Positions 57,501 through 64,000 of a DNA stretch of 64,000 nucleotides are shown here, piece by piece. Position 1 is the stretch's first letter. Each line of letters begins with the position of its first letter. The DNA comes from Jaenimonas drosophilae. Its lineage: Eukaryota > Euglenozoa > Kinetoplastea > Trypanosomatida > Trypanosomatidae. Position numbers and translations under genes: made by a program. The stretch lies in assembly GCA_030849065.1 (NCBI GenBank), contig JASAON010001610.1:30147-94146 (forward strand). The letters run 5' to 3'. The notes beneath the pieces were generated by a model. That model did not search any database. It saw nothing but the letters and a program-made list of their open reading frames with translations, and had not been told where the DNA came from.

Positions 57501-58550
57501 CATCTTCATGGTGGGGTGGAGTGGTGTGTGCGGGCGGCCGTGCCTTCCTACCCGGAGTTCCCCATTGGCGGTGACTTTGACCGTGGCGATGAGCTCTACC
57601 TCTTCCACTGGTGCGCGCAGCTGTCCCTCCACCTCATGGCCTTCTTCCAGGAACGGCTCCTCTCGCCAACCCACGTCATGAACGAACGTGGGAAGGTCGC
57701 GGGTGAGTTGGAGGGACGACGACCGCTGCTCCATGGTTGTGTGTCACCGCACCAAACAAGCGCGGCATCCGCCTTGTGCGCTGGTGGGGGCAACTACGCT
57801 GCGGCCGTTGCGGTGCTGCAGTTTTTGGTGGTTCGCATGTTGCGTGATGCCCTCTGCCGCGTAGATACGTGGTCGGCCGTCTACGACTGCCCCGCCCATC
57901 AGTGGCGGGCTGACGAGAGGGTCCTTCGTCAGCAGCTCTTCTTCTTCGCCCTCTTCGCCCGACTCTGGTCACCGCTCTTTGCAGCGGCGGCGGCGGAGGC
58001 TGGGGATGAGGCGCGGACGGTGCCACCAACGGAGGACGGCGTGGCGCCCATCGCGGTGATGGAGTGGCTGACGTGCAGCGGAGTGGTTCAGTCACTTCCA
58101 CGACCAGCCGCAACGATGGTGGAGGAGGCCCGGGTCAGTGGTGACCCACCAGACCCTCACGCCACCTGCATTGACACCTTTTTTGGCTGCGCGGCGGGCA
58201 GGGGCAGCACACGTGCTCCGGCTGGCACCACGCGACATCAGGGCGACGTCCTCGCCTCCAGTGGCTGCTACATACCCGACACCTTACTCAAGATTATGCA
58301 GCACTTCTTTGAAACAACGCTCGGAGAGCCACGCGCCATTCCCGCCATCACCTCCAGCCTCATGCGGAGTCGCGTGGACCGTGCGCTTGCCCACATCAAT
58401 TTACTGGAGGACGAAGAAGAAGAAGAGGAGGAGGAGGAGGACGAAGAGAGGGATGGCACAGACGAAGAGGACGAGGAAGATCTGTCCACGGTGGTGACCC
58501 TCCAGAACCTGCGCGAGTTGTTGTTGTTCTACGTCTCGCCGCTTCGGTAG
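54564..58550 (+). CDS. Large tethering-complex-like protein, possibly exocyst Exo84
   Basis: 1328 residues. Residues about 90-175 resemble the N-terminal coiled-coil block shared by Exo84, Vps51 and COG subunits: DEHKASFLKLDRQLSDDHTT, ARLHASVFAHANDFIALFHE, VDRASGLVETLKTQVQATKA. In that family a short helix, a KxxxxNYxxFI-like step and a second helix recur. Beyond it the protein is mostly helical (ETRRFVTEGRHTEAAELLRS, YADQARQHACQHLVYDLEYA), as expected for helical-rod tethering subunits. A long acidic run (EDEEEEEEEEEDEERDG) lies near 1280, before a short final segment (VVTLQNLRELLLFYVSPLR). Exocyst tethers secretory vesicles at the plasma membrane; in flagellates this is the flagellar pocket. 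The exact subunit is a guess. COG or GARP membership is possible. The coding sequence is very GC-rich, producing several long shadow frames. Confidence 0.5.
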   Translation: MEGTSQPSAGGPPARRQRRPRGATRTRPSRDGTSASVPDSAAALTQRMQRRHDGTKDAQRLGEREAAIVARYVGTLPASPAAPAPAFDEHAVLAQLVDEHKASFLKLDRQLSDDHTTATARLHASVFAHANDFIALFHEVDRASGLVETLKTQVQATKASITAISKFTYANIGQPTKEEGEGRCGAMTQGGHEASSSQPRRPSLISRRRQPQELSPTMFRGYGWASTTASASRAGGRVSAEEPEAAASSVARVVVDPCGASSRATTRELNVASWLQWRHLFAEDMAARPGSPTAANKAEAAAWVQHSTTMKQQNTEAQLFADVLGEETRRFVTEGRHTEAAELLRSYADQARQHACQHLVYDLEYAVVCSVLKLLHHLPITPMFLESVHIPLVQLLLRLGWTRSASRTFLQLQSDWLQRELHQLQMVVNPEYMSVVVVDFVVRALLDRVHREQSLRPTPSPPQQDAPCGGGGRRGGAPNTAALMWVRHTVDTFSREVLATHILSHGTGTEGGDTSRIQRAADTIAEAARAFRALAADGFGGCETIALDRLTPSLVLLEQDFADQTVARGQNSAQAMLEQLITYISFMAQAHWSGYDATLSADVARTANLRSHELLTLLRNLPCTSYTRLIELQLAPASCSTIFDQHHHQRAAGSSLAGSAGGGLSSESYAFLRYCNGCSTLHTLLAKSLIGLIASMTGADALPVNVHREASRVTDNVLHRQLDCVSTLFANAVVMESLDSTLHRLCSAFLETAEHVRVELGHYLCSPLYAAQHKHFAARRGAGAAATLPIFADASQSPPWVMESMMVLFADVLGAAVWIAYLARGEAVGQMLDQPQLQFRTQHVESLRRGLPSCVQEWLMALVTLGFRAVDAGRELSLLAASSLATPNTAAESCGVEGGGVAGSGKSSVGPTRVKVVERAAAAAAPQSAPSSPTSPHTGTRRGLLQLLMSILDREYTTPEGYLLHHAVLPMERKPDPGAHLHGGVEWCVRAAVPSYPEFPIGGDFDRGDELYLFHWCAQLSLHLMAFFQERLLSPTHVMNERGKVAGELEGRRPLLHGCVSPHQTSAASALCAGGGNYAAAVAVLQFLVVRMLRDALCRVDTWSAVYDCPAHQWRADERVLRQQLFFFALFARLWSPLFAAAAAEAGDEARTVPPTEDGVAPIAVMEWLTCSGVVQSLPRPAATMVEEARVSGDPPDPHATCIDTFFGCAAGRGSTRAPAGTTRHQGDVLASSGCYIPDTLLKIMQHFFETTLGEPRAIPAITSSLMRSRVDRALAHINLLEDEEEEEEEEEDEERDGTDEEDEEDLSTVVTLQNLRELLLFYVSPLR

Positions 58551-58669
58551 GAGGTGGTCGTCCAGTCATTTGCTTGCAAACAGTTGTTCTTCATTGGGGT
58601 CAAGTTGGCTCATGGTGGTGTGCTCCAACACTGTGCTTCTCTGTCATCGTACGTCCCTGTGCCATCTCT

Positions 58670-58712
58670 CCTCCTGTTCTGTATGCGTGTTGCGTCTTGT
58701 TGTTTTGCACAG
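58670..58712 (+). promoter_or_regulatory. Trans-splice acceptor for the M29-like gene
   Basis: Tract ctcctcctgttctgtatgcg and ttgttgttttgcacag with AG at 58711-58712. The 5' UTR is about 47 nt and ends in an uninterrupted A run that merges with the ATG. Confidence 0.6.
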
Positions 58713-58759
58713 ACCTCCTGAGCCTCCACACAAGGTGTCTCTAGTCCCAAAAAAAAAAA

Positions 58760-60685
58760 ATGGCCGCCACCATCGCAGCAGCTCGGGCATGTGCATCCAC
58801 CCTTCTTCATGACAGCCTTGCCATCACCGCGTTCAAGGGGGCAATACCACATGTGATGATTGTGCTGGACCAACACCCCAACACCATGCAATGCGTGCTG
58901 GCGGAGGGCTACCATCAAGTACTCCAAGAGCTCAACGGCACCGCACAACATGAGGCGGCAGTCCGTGCCAGCAAAGGTCACCTCCTCGTGCCGCTGGGGC
59001 CAACCTCATCCACTCCCTGCGGATCGAGCGGCGTGTTCCTTCATGCAGCCCCATCGTCACCCGTTGTGTCCTACTCCATCCTTCCCTTTGAGGCGGAAAA
59101 CTTCCTTGGTGACATGGGCAAGATGCAGTCACTCCTCCGTCAATGTGGCACCCCAACCTCACAGTGCCCCGCCCCACTCCCACAGTGGACGGCGGAGGAA
59201 TTCATGGCCAAGTACAAGGAGGTGGAGCACTACTTCGCCCCGCTGGACGATTCCGGTGCCCCCAACCGCCGCCCCATGGAGGAGGCCTGCCATGACCTTC
59301 GCACGGGTCCCGCGAGGGAGCTCCTCGGCTTCGTCTTGATTCAGCGCAACGCCTTTCAGAATGACATGAAGAAGTACCGCCTCCGTCTGGCCCTCTTCGA
59401 CATGGGCATGCGGGTGGCGGAACACTGCCACTTGGAGTGCATGAGTCTGGCCGCCGATGCCCACGTCGCTGAAGGTCGGCTTGAGGATGCGATGCTGGAC
59501 GATCAGGTGTACAGCTATCCACGGTCCTGCTCCTTCTCCCCAAAGGTGGCCGAGACTCTGGGCAAGGCCATCGCCGACTCCATTGACCTTGGCTCGTGGG
59601 AACGGCAGGGCGCCGGAACTCATGAAGAGGTTCCGTCATCGGTAACGAAGGCCCTGCAATGCCCGTTGGTGTGGAACCTGTTCGAACGTGGCGCACTGTG
59701 CTGGGAGAACCGCAACGTCCACGACGATGCGGCATCCAGCGCCGGTGGCGAGGCGCTTGAGCAGGTACTCCGTCTACCCATCACGGGGCCCGGTACACCG
59801 CTGGAGATCATCTGCAAGGATGCCTCCAAGGTTTTGACGTTTTCGGGTGGTCTGGAGGACTGCCTCATGAATACCGGGGCCTACGTTGCTGCACAACAAG
59901 AGGATCGAAACGATGTCGTGAAGCACCGCGAGCGCTTTCATACGGCGGTTGAGTTAAGTCCTGAGCAGCAGCCGGAGAGCAACGTGGAACAGAGCGAGGG
60001 AGCTGCCGCGGTGCAGGGCAGGCTGAAGAAGAAGGAGTATCTTGCCCTACTCCGGAGTCGTGGCGAGAAGCCCAACAAAAAACCGCGCGTGGAAAGTGGG
60101 GATGACGAAGAAGCCGCAAGCCCACGAGGCTCCTGCATCAACAGCAGCATTGGCGGAACATTCCCCATTGGTGAAGTGATTTCGGAGAGCTTCGACTTGT
60201 CTCAGCTCAATGGAGAGTGCCATGTGTTTGCCTACCCCGACAATCACAAGCAGGTTGCGATGAGTAAGCCCGTCCCTTTTGCAATGACCATCCAAAACGG
60301 TGTCGTGACTGAGGTCAGCGAGGATGCGCCCGATGACTTTGTGGATCTCCTCAGCTTGGTGCGCCACACCGAAGGCGCGTGCTATGTGCGCGAGCTTGGG
60401 ATCGGACTGAACCCCTACGTGGGTCTCGCCCACGTCCTCAGCGACGTCACCTCCTTTGAACGTCAGTGGGGGGTACACCTCTCCCTGGGGCAGCGTCACC
60501 CACTCTTTGTGAAGCAGCGTGCGAAGCTCAATGCCGACGGTAGCCCCGCCGATGGGGTCAGCATCACTGGGCCGGTGCTGAAGCGCAAGGCGGGAAAATT
60601 TCACATTGACGTCTTTGTGGACGTCGCGCGGCTAAAAATGGGCAAATTCGAGGTTGACTTCACCAAAGGTATCTCGGTGGCATAG
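58760..60685 (+). CDS. M29-type aminopeptidase-like protein
   Basis: 641 residues. The C-terminal third matches the M29 aminopeptidase fold, also used by the dioxygenase NicX. GGTFPIGEVISESFDL from 465 supplies the GEV Glu (E471). CYVRELGIGLNPYVGL supplies a Glu at 545. GVHLSLGQRHP supplies a His, and FHIDVFVD near the end supplies the H-x-D pair. These four elements correspond to the metal ligands of thermophilic M29 peptidases, so a metal site is probably intact. The N-terminal about 400 residues (HDSLAITAFKGAIPHVMIVL, WTAEEFMAKYKEVEHYFAPL, ARELLGFVLIQRNAFQNDMK) are less clear but could include the family's N-domain. A basic linker (KKKEYLALLRSRGEKPNKKP, about 428-447) precedes the catalytic part. 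Substrate is unknown. It is the last gene of the rightward array. Confidence 0.68.
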   Translation: MAATIAAARACASTLLHDSLAITAFKGAIPHVMIVLDQHPNTMQCVLAEGYHQVLQELNGTAQHEAAVRASKGHLLVPLGPTSSTPCGSSGVFLHAAPSSPVVSYSILPFEAENFLGDMGKMQSLLRQCGTPTSQCPAPLPQWTAEEFMAKYKEVEHYFAPLDDSGAPNRRPMEEACHDLRTGPARELLGFVLIQRNAFQNDMKKYRLRLALFDMGMRVAEHCHLECMSLAADAHVAEGRLEDAMLDDQVYSYPRSCSFSPKVAETLGKAIADSIDLGSWERQGAGTHEEVPSSVTKALQCPLVWNLFERGALCWENRNVHDDAASSAGGEALEQVLRLPITGPGTPLEIICKDASKVLTFSGGLEDCLMNTGAYVAAQQEDRNDVVKHRERFHTAVELSPEQQPESNVEQSEGAAAVQGRLKKKEYLALLRSRGEKPNKKPRVESGDDEEAASPRGSCINSSIGGTFPIGEVISESFDLSQLNGECHVFAYPDNHKQVAMSKPVPFAMTIQNGVVTEVSEDAPDDFVDLLSLVRHTEGACYVRELGIGLNPYVGLAHVLSDVTSFERQWGVHLSLGQRHPLFVKQRAKLNADGSPADGVSITGPVLKRKAGKFHIDVFVDVARLKMGKFEVDFTKGISVA

Positions 60686-61132
60686 CCGACATTAAAACAA
60701 CATCCATCAAAAGCGCATCAACTTGCCACACCCACCCCGAACGATGCGAGTCCGTTTGCCAAAACCCCCATGAGGGGAGGCCTGAAAAAAAATCCCCCCC
60801 CCCCCCTCCCCTGAGGAAGCCGAACGGGCGGATTCTATGAACCCTGCCCGCAGGCGGCAACCCCCCCCCCCCGGCACTGGCAGCCGACCATGGGCGACGC
60901 ACCGAACCAGATGGACGGCAGCGAAAAACCGAATCGAGGTGAAGCGATCGGATGCCGCTTGCATTTCGCGTGGTTTTTGGAAGTGGAAGGGGCAGGAACA
61001 ATGGAAATATGCCTACCAACACCTGAGACAAAACACACGCGACCCTCATTTCCCTTACACGCCAGTCAAGTGCGCACTTTCTCTTAGGTAGGGGAAAACA
61101 AACTTTTCACGAAGATCTCAGAAGCATTCAAA
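60686..61132. other. Convergent strand-switch region, first part
   Basis: Two arrays meet here head-on, so this should be a termination region. It contains an A run (60784-60792), 13 C at 60794-60806 and 12 C at 60861-60872. No gene seen. At 61073-61087 cgcactttctcttag looks like a splice acceptor for the relic fragment that follows. Confidence 0.6.
61081..61100 (+). repeat. Direct repeat, copy 1
   Basis: ctcttaggtaggggaaaaca is found here and again at 61381-61400, exactly 300 bases later; weaker similarity continues for about ten bases (aacttttcac versus atttttttca). Confidence 0.85.
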
Positions 61133-61295
61133 ATGTCCAGTGTCACGCCAAGCTATGCAGAGTATGTAGAGCAGGAGAAGAATGCAATAATTCAGCTGGA
61201 CTGCTGAGCGCGTTGCGCTCACTGTTCTACGCAGATCACGTTGCCTCACTATCGTTCGGTTCCTTTGGCTGTGGTTTTGCCTCCTCCCCATAGGT
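61133..61295 (+). pseudogene. Relic 5' end of an unknown gene (left arm of inverted pair)
   Basis: An ATG at 61133 opens a frame that begins MSSVTPSYAEYVEQEKNAII and is stopped by TGA at 61205 after 24 codons. Past the stop the same frame continues with ARCAHCSTQITLPHYRSVPL. The minus-strand segment 61646-61804 encodes the same residues without the stop. An acceptor-like sequence ends at AG 61085-61086. It is therefore the start of a gene copy killed by a nonsense change, followed by unrelated sequence. The family is unknown; a Cys-rich C-C-x2-C-x2-C pattern is its only clear feature. Confidence 0.6.
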
Positions 61296-61380
61296 TTTGG
61301 CTGTTGCCTACTCTGTGCGTGGCCCGTCCTACTGTTGGGCGGTTTGTGGGTCTTCGTCTAGGAGTCGGCATCTTGTGCCN

Positions 61381-61400
61381 CTCTTAGGTAGGGGAAAACA
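61381..61400 (+). repeat. Direct repeat, copy 2, directly after an N
   Basis: Identical to 61081-61100. The base before it (61380) is N, so this junction may be an assembly join between overlapping or repeated ends. Confidence 0.85.
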
Positions 61401-61645
61401 ATTTTTTTCACGCCCGCCCACCTGCCTATACTCTACCTTCTGAAACGGCCAAGACACAATGAAAACGGGGGATAAAACTTTCCAAATATTCTTTTCTAAC
61501 ATTGGACTGTGCAAACGACCGCCACAACCCTTACAGGGCAAAGCGTCGACACCTACAAAAAAAAAGCCGACAAGGAAACCCAGTAGAAAATCCCTACTCA
61601 TTGTTTCAGCCATTAAGAACATTCATTATGAATGCCCTCCCCTTT

Positions 61646-61804
61646 CCCAAAAGGAGGAGACAAAGCCACAGACAAAGAAACCGAACGATAGTGAGGTAAT
61701 GTGATGTGCGTAGAACAGTGAGCGCAACGCCCGCAGCATTCCAACTGAATTATTACATTCTTCTCCTGCTCTCCATACTCTGCATAGCTTAGCGTGACAC
61801 CGGA
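61646..61804 (-). pseudogene. Relic 5' end of an unknown gene (right arm of inverted pair)
   Basis: Encodes SGVTLSYAEYGEQEKNVIIQ, then LECCGRCAHCSTHITLPHYR, matching the left arm. At the place of the left arm's ATG it has GTT, so the start is lost although the frame is open. Homology ends at 61804, where it joins the 3' end of the esterase pseudogene. The surrounding open frame that starts at 61894 is a chance fusion with the other frame of that pseudogene. Confidence 0.55.
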
Positions 61805-61814
61805 AACACAGTCT

Positions 61815-62516
61815 CTACATCGGTGCATCCGTCCCGATTGTCCATGAATGGTTTCAACCAAATTCAAAGGCGTATGAAATGGAGTTGAAGTCATATCTCA
61901 TGGGAATACCATGTGCCCATGTTTTATCACGTACCAGTTCAGCCACAACACTACGGGTGTCACCACGCACAGAGGATGGCATACAATGCTCATAACGCAT
62001 GTTGACATACTCGGAAGTATTCAATGTTGTCACAGTGGTGCCGGTACAGCCATTGCGGGCAGCCCACGTAGCGGTACTGGACGGTACGTCAGGGAATGGT
62101 AATCGAGCATTGGCATCCAACCTGCTGCGGTTCTGACCTCCCCACTGAGCAACTTCATCAGCATCCCCGTGAATCATAAGAACACTGGGTCGCTCAGCAC
62201 GACGAGCAATGGCAGCATCACACGCACGCAATCCTTCCTGAAGCCCAGGACGCATCGCAACCACTCCACTGACAGACGCCACAGAACTGAACACATCCGA
62301 CGAGATGCAGCCAAGCATCTGAGACATCATTCCACCATTGCTGAAGCCAAACGCCATGGTACGCCCACGGAAGTCCGTGCAGGTGTAGCTGGACACAGCA
62401 TCCACAATGGCACGTGCAAAGCGTCCGGGGGGTTCTCAGTGGGACCCACGCAGCACACACCCGCATTGAATCTTCGGATGGTTAGATCGTTTCTTCCACA
62501 CACACAACGGCTACAA
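61815..62516 (-). pseudogene. Truncated, frameshifted copy of the esterase gene
   Basis: Homologous to residues about 161-396 of the esterase at 62534-63724. The 5' part is missing. Near 62490 a GT-rich spot has two extra bases; near 62421 seven bases are deleted (GACG joined to CTTTGC, where the intact copy has GACGACGTTGCCTTCGC). Near the 3' end TGA stands where the intact gene has a Trp TGG (FEFG, then stop at 61854). Read through, similarity continues to a TAG at 61815-61817. The stretch from about 62405 to 61854 remains open and keeps the nucleophile motif GFSNGGMMS, so decay may be recent. The copy begins only about 20 bases after the stop of the intact gene. Confidence 0.8.
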
Positions 62517-62533
62517 CGCATCTCACCCAGTGC

Positions 62534-63724
62534 TTACACGGGAGAATGCACACCACTATTCCACAAATGTTTCCATCCGAACTCAAATGCATAAGCAAAA
62601 TACTCAAAATCACGTCTCATGGCAACATCATGACCCCATCCATGGTGGCGCACCAGCTCAACCACAACACTACGGGTGTCACCGCGCACAGAGGATGGCA
62701 TACAATGCTCATAACGCATGTTCATAAACTCATCCGTGTTTATCGTCATCACAGTGGTGTTGGTACAGCCATTGCGGGAAGCCCAGGCTGCTGTATTGGA
62801 CGGTACATCGGGCAAAGGCAATTTCGCAACTGCGTGAATACTGGTGAGGTTTTGACCGGTCCACGGAACAATAGGATCAGCATCCCCGTGAATCATAAGA
62901 ACACTGGGTCGCTCAGCACGACGAGCAATGGCAGCATCACACGCACGCAATCCTTCCTGAAGCCCAGGACGCATCGCAACCACTCCAGCAATAGATACCA
63001 CAGAACTGAACACATCCGCAGAGGTGCAGCCAAGCGTCTGAGACATCATTCCACCATTGCTGAAGCCAAGTGCCATGGTACGCCCACGGAAGTCCGTGCA
63101 GGTGTAGCTGGACACAGCATCCACAATGGCACGCGCGAAGGCAACGTCGTCCGGGGGGTTCTCAGTGGGACCCAGGCAGCACACACCCGCATTGAATCCT
63201 CGGAAGATTAGATCGCTTCTTCCACACGCGACGGCCACAATAACACCGTACAAGTCAGCATAACGAGACAAATAGTTCGTGCGATGAAACGTGTCACACC
63301 TGTCACCGGCTCCATGGAATATCACCACAAGACCGTGGAAAGTGGGCTTGGACCCCCTAGGGAAGGGTGGCAGCGTAACGAACCCCGGTAGAACCATTAG
63401 AAACTCCCGCTGGGTATCTTCACCAACCTGCAATTTCATTACAACATGCCGCCGCATTCTCAGCATCGCATGGCATGTTGTTTCGTTCCACCACGCGACC
63501 TCTGCACCTTCCGCAATCCATTTCTGCAGTGCCTCAACCTCAACGGGGGTGTCGGGCGTCTCAGTGGTTGGTACGTTGTCGCCGCGTTCGGTTATGGTCA
63601 CTTCACCGCCACTCCATGACGCCGTCAGAACCCCAATTACAGCTATGATAGCTAGCACGAAAAGAATACTACTTCGCCTCAAGGAGAGCAATGATACTCC
63701 TTGACTCCAAGCGTCACCCTCCAT
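62534..63724 (-). CDS. Membrane-anchored PHB-depolymerase/feruloyl-esterase-type hydrolase
   Basis: Alpha/beta-hydrolase of the LpqC / PHB-depolymerase group, which cleaves esters of hydroxyacids or hydroxycinnamates. 396 residues from the ATG at 63724 (the frame opens three codons earlier at TTG). A short cytosolic lead is followed by one membrane helix at about 19-37 (SILFVLAIIAVIGVLTASW), then a Thr/Pro/Glu-rich stalk, so it is likely a type II surface or lysosomal ectoenzyme. Catalytic domain: VIFHGAGDRCDTF (oxyanion HGAG, 137-140), GFSNGGMMS with S222 as nucleophile, MIHGDADPIVPW (Asp 281 or 283), and HHGWGHD with H365 as the likely His. Many Cys residues (182-183, 209, 233, 262, 320, 341) suit disulfides. 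Fits a bacteria-feeding flagellate. Bacterial ancestry is possible but not shown here. Confidence 0.85.
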   Translation of the reverse strand: MEGDAWSQGVSLLSLRRSSILFVLAIIAVIGVLTASWSGGEVTITERGDNVPTTETPDTPVEVEALQKWIAEGAEVAWWNETTCHAMLRMRRHVVMKLQVGEDTQREFLMVLPGFVTLPPFPRGSKPTFHGLVVIFHGAGDRCDTFHRTNYLSRYADLYGVIVAVACGRSDLIFRGFNAGVCCLGPTENPPDDVAFARAIVDAVSSYTCTDFRGRTMALGFSNGGMMSQTLGCTSADVFSSVVSIAGVVAMRPGLQEGLRACDAAIARRAERPSVLMIHGDADPIVPWTGQNLTSIHAVAKLPLPDVPSNTAAWASRNGCTNTTVMTINTDEFMNMRYEHCMPSSVRGDTRSVVVELVRHHGWGHDVAMRRDFEYFAYAFEFGWKHLWNSGVHSPV

Positions 63725-64000
63725 GTCACTCAAGTGTTCACGACACCACGAAAAGATGTCTTCTACACAGAATGGGTCCTAGTCCTAGCGGAGGCAACGG
63801 GGCAGATCAAAAGACGGTCCCTTCACTAGCCTTAGGAAGTGATAGAAGAAAATGCGGAGGTGGCACAATGCATTGGTATACCGCATATGCAACAATAACG
63901 TATGGTACGAGAAAGTCATGAACACAAACCACAGAAAAATGAGGTGTTAGATTAGGATGAAACGGTCATGCTCAACGCGAACACAACCAATGGGATATAA
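63725..64000. other. Right-edge sequence without a recognised gene
   Basis: No gene or splice signal of note is seen. It should include the 5' UTR of the esterase; an AG at 63732-63731 and another near 63772 are possible acceptors, neither with a strong tract. Confidence 0.4.

Larger units (their letters stand above)
61137..61804. repeat. Imperfect inverted repeat, arms of about 160 bp
   Basis: Arm 61137-61295 matches the reverse complement of 61646-61804 at roughly nine bases in ten by eye, with few gaps. The spacer is about 350 bp and contains the N at 61380. Each arm carries one copy of the relic gene fragment. Confidence 0.75.

Noticed and set aside
61613..61894. Minus-strand frame with ATG at 61894
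   Set aside because: The first about 30 codons are another frame of the esterase pseudogene joined to the relic fragment; treated as a chance fusion.
1..64000. tRNA, rRNA, snRNA or CRISPR features
   Set aside because: I scanned the spacers for B-box-like GGTTCGA sequences, cloverleaf arms and regular spaced repeats and found nothing convincing. A covariance-model search would be needed to exclude small RNA genes.
1..64000. Cis-spliced introns
   Set aside because: Every recognised gene is open from start to stop and family lengths fit without introns.
1..64000. Transposons or retroelements
   Set aside because: No reverse transcriptase, transposase or terminal repeats were seen. The only repeats are microsatellites, the eL19 and esterase duplications and the relic inverted pair.

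Overview
The window looks like nuclear DNA of a kinetoplastid flagellate, most likely a free-living bodonid such as Bodo saltans. No identity search was possible, so the genus is inference. The reasons are: genes without introns packed head to tail in long one-strand arrays; a pyrimidine-rich tract followed by AG a short way upstream of most start codons (the signature of spliced-leader trans-splicing); a dimeric all-alpha dUTPase; and two eL19 genes carrying the Ala/Lys tail known from trypanosomatids. Start codons were moved to the first ATG downstream of a plausible splice acceptor wherever the open frame began with GTG or TTG.

Layout. Bases 1-14712 are a leftward array: a partial membrane protein at the left edge, a 2.6 kb stretch without a recognisable gene, two beta-carbonic anhydrases, a PHD-like zinc protein, a large pseudokinase, ribosomal protein uL23 and dUTPase. 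Bases 14713-15727 are a divergent strand-switch region, rich in C on the plus strand, where both arrays should start transcription. Bases 15728-60685 are a rightward array: glutamine synthetase, a CCCH zinc-finger protein, a degenerate DEAD-box protein with an RRM/UHM-like end, a full-size ABCA transporter, two near-identical eL19 genes around a small zinc-finger gene, a degenerate kinesin-like coiled-coil protein, a TPR protein, NAD kinase, condensin CAP-H, a flavoprotein-like protein, a TrmH/SpoU 2'-O-methyltransferase, a membrane U-box protein, a BIVM homologue, an Exo84-like protein and an M29-like metallopeptidase, with several unrecognised genes between them. Bases 60686-61814 are the convergent strand switch, with long C runs, an inverted pair of relic gene fragments and a single N next to a direct repeat. 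Bases 61815-63724 hold a membrane-anchored PHB-depolymerase-type esterase and its truncated pseudogene copy on the minus strand.

The genes do not form one pathway. As is usual for kinetoplastid polycistronic units, neighbours are functionally mixed and expression would be set after transcription. The points most worth following are three proteins with recognisable but degenerate enzyme cores (kinase, DEAD-box ATPase, kinesin), the BIVM protein with a possible Cys/His dyad, homogenised eL19 paralogues on either side of an unrelated gene, the relic-rich convergent junction, and an apparent rise of GC content away from the divergent strand switch on both sides.
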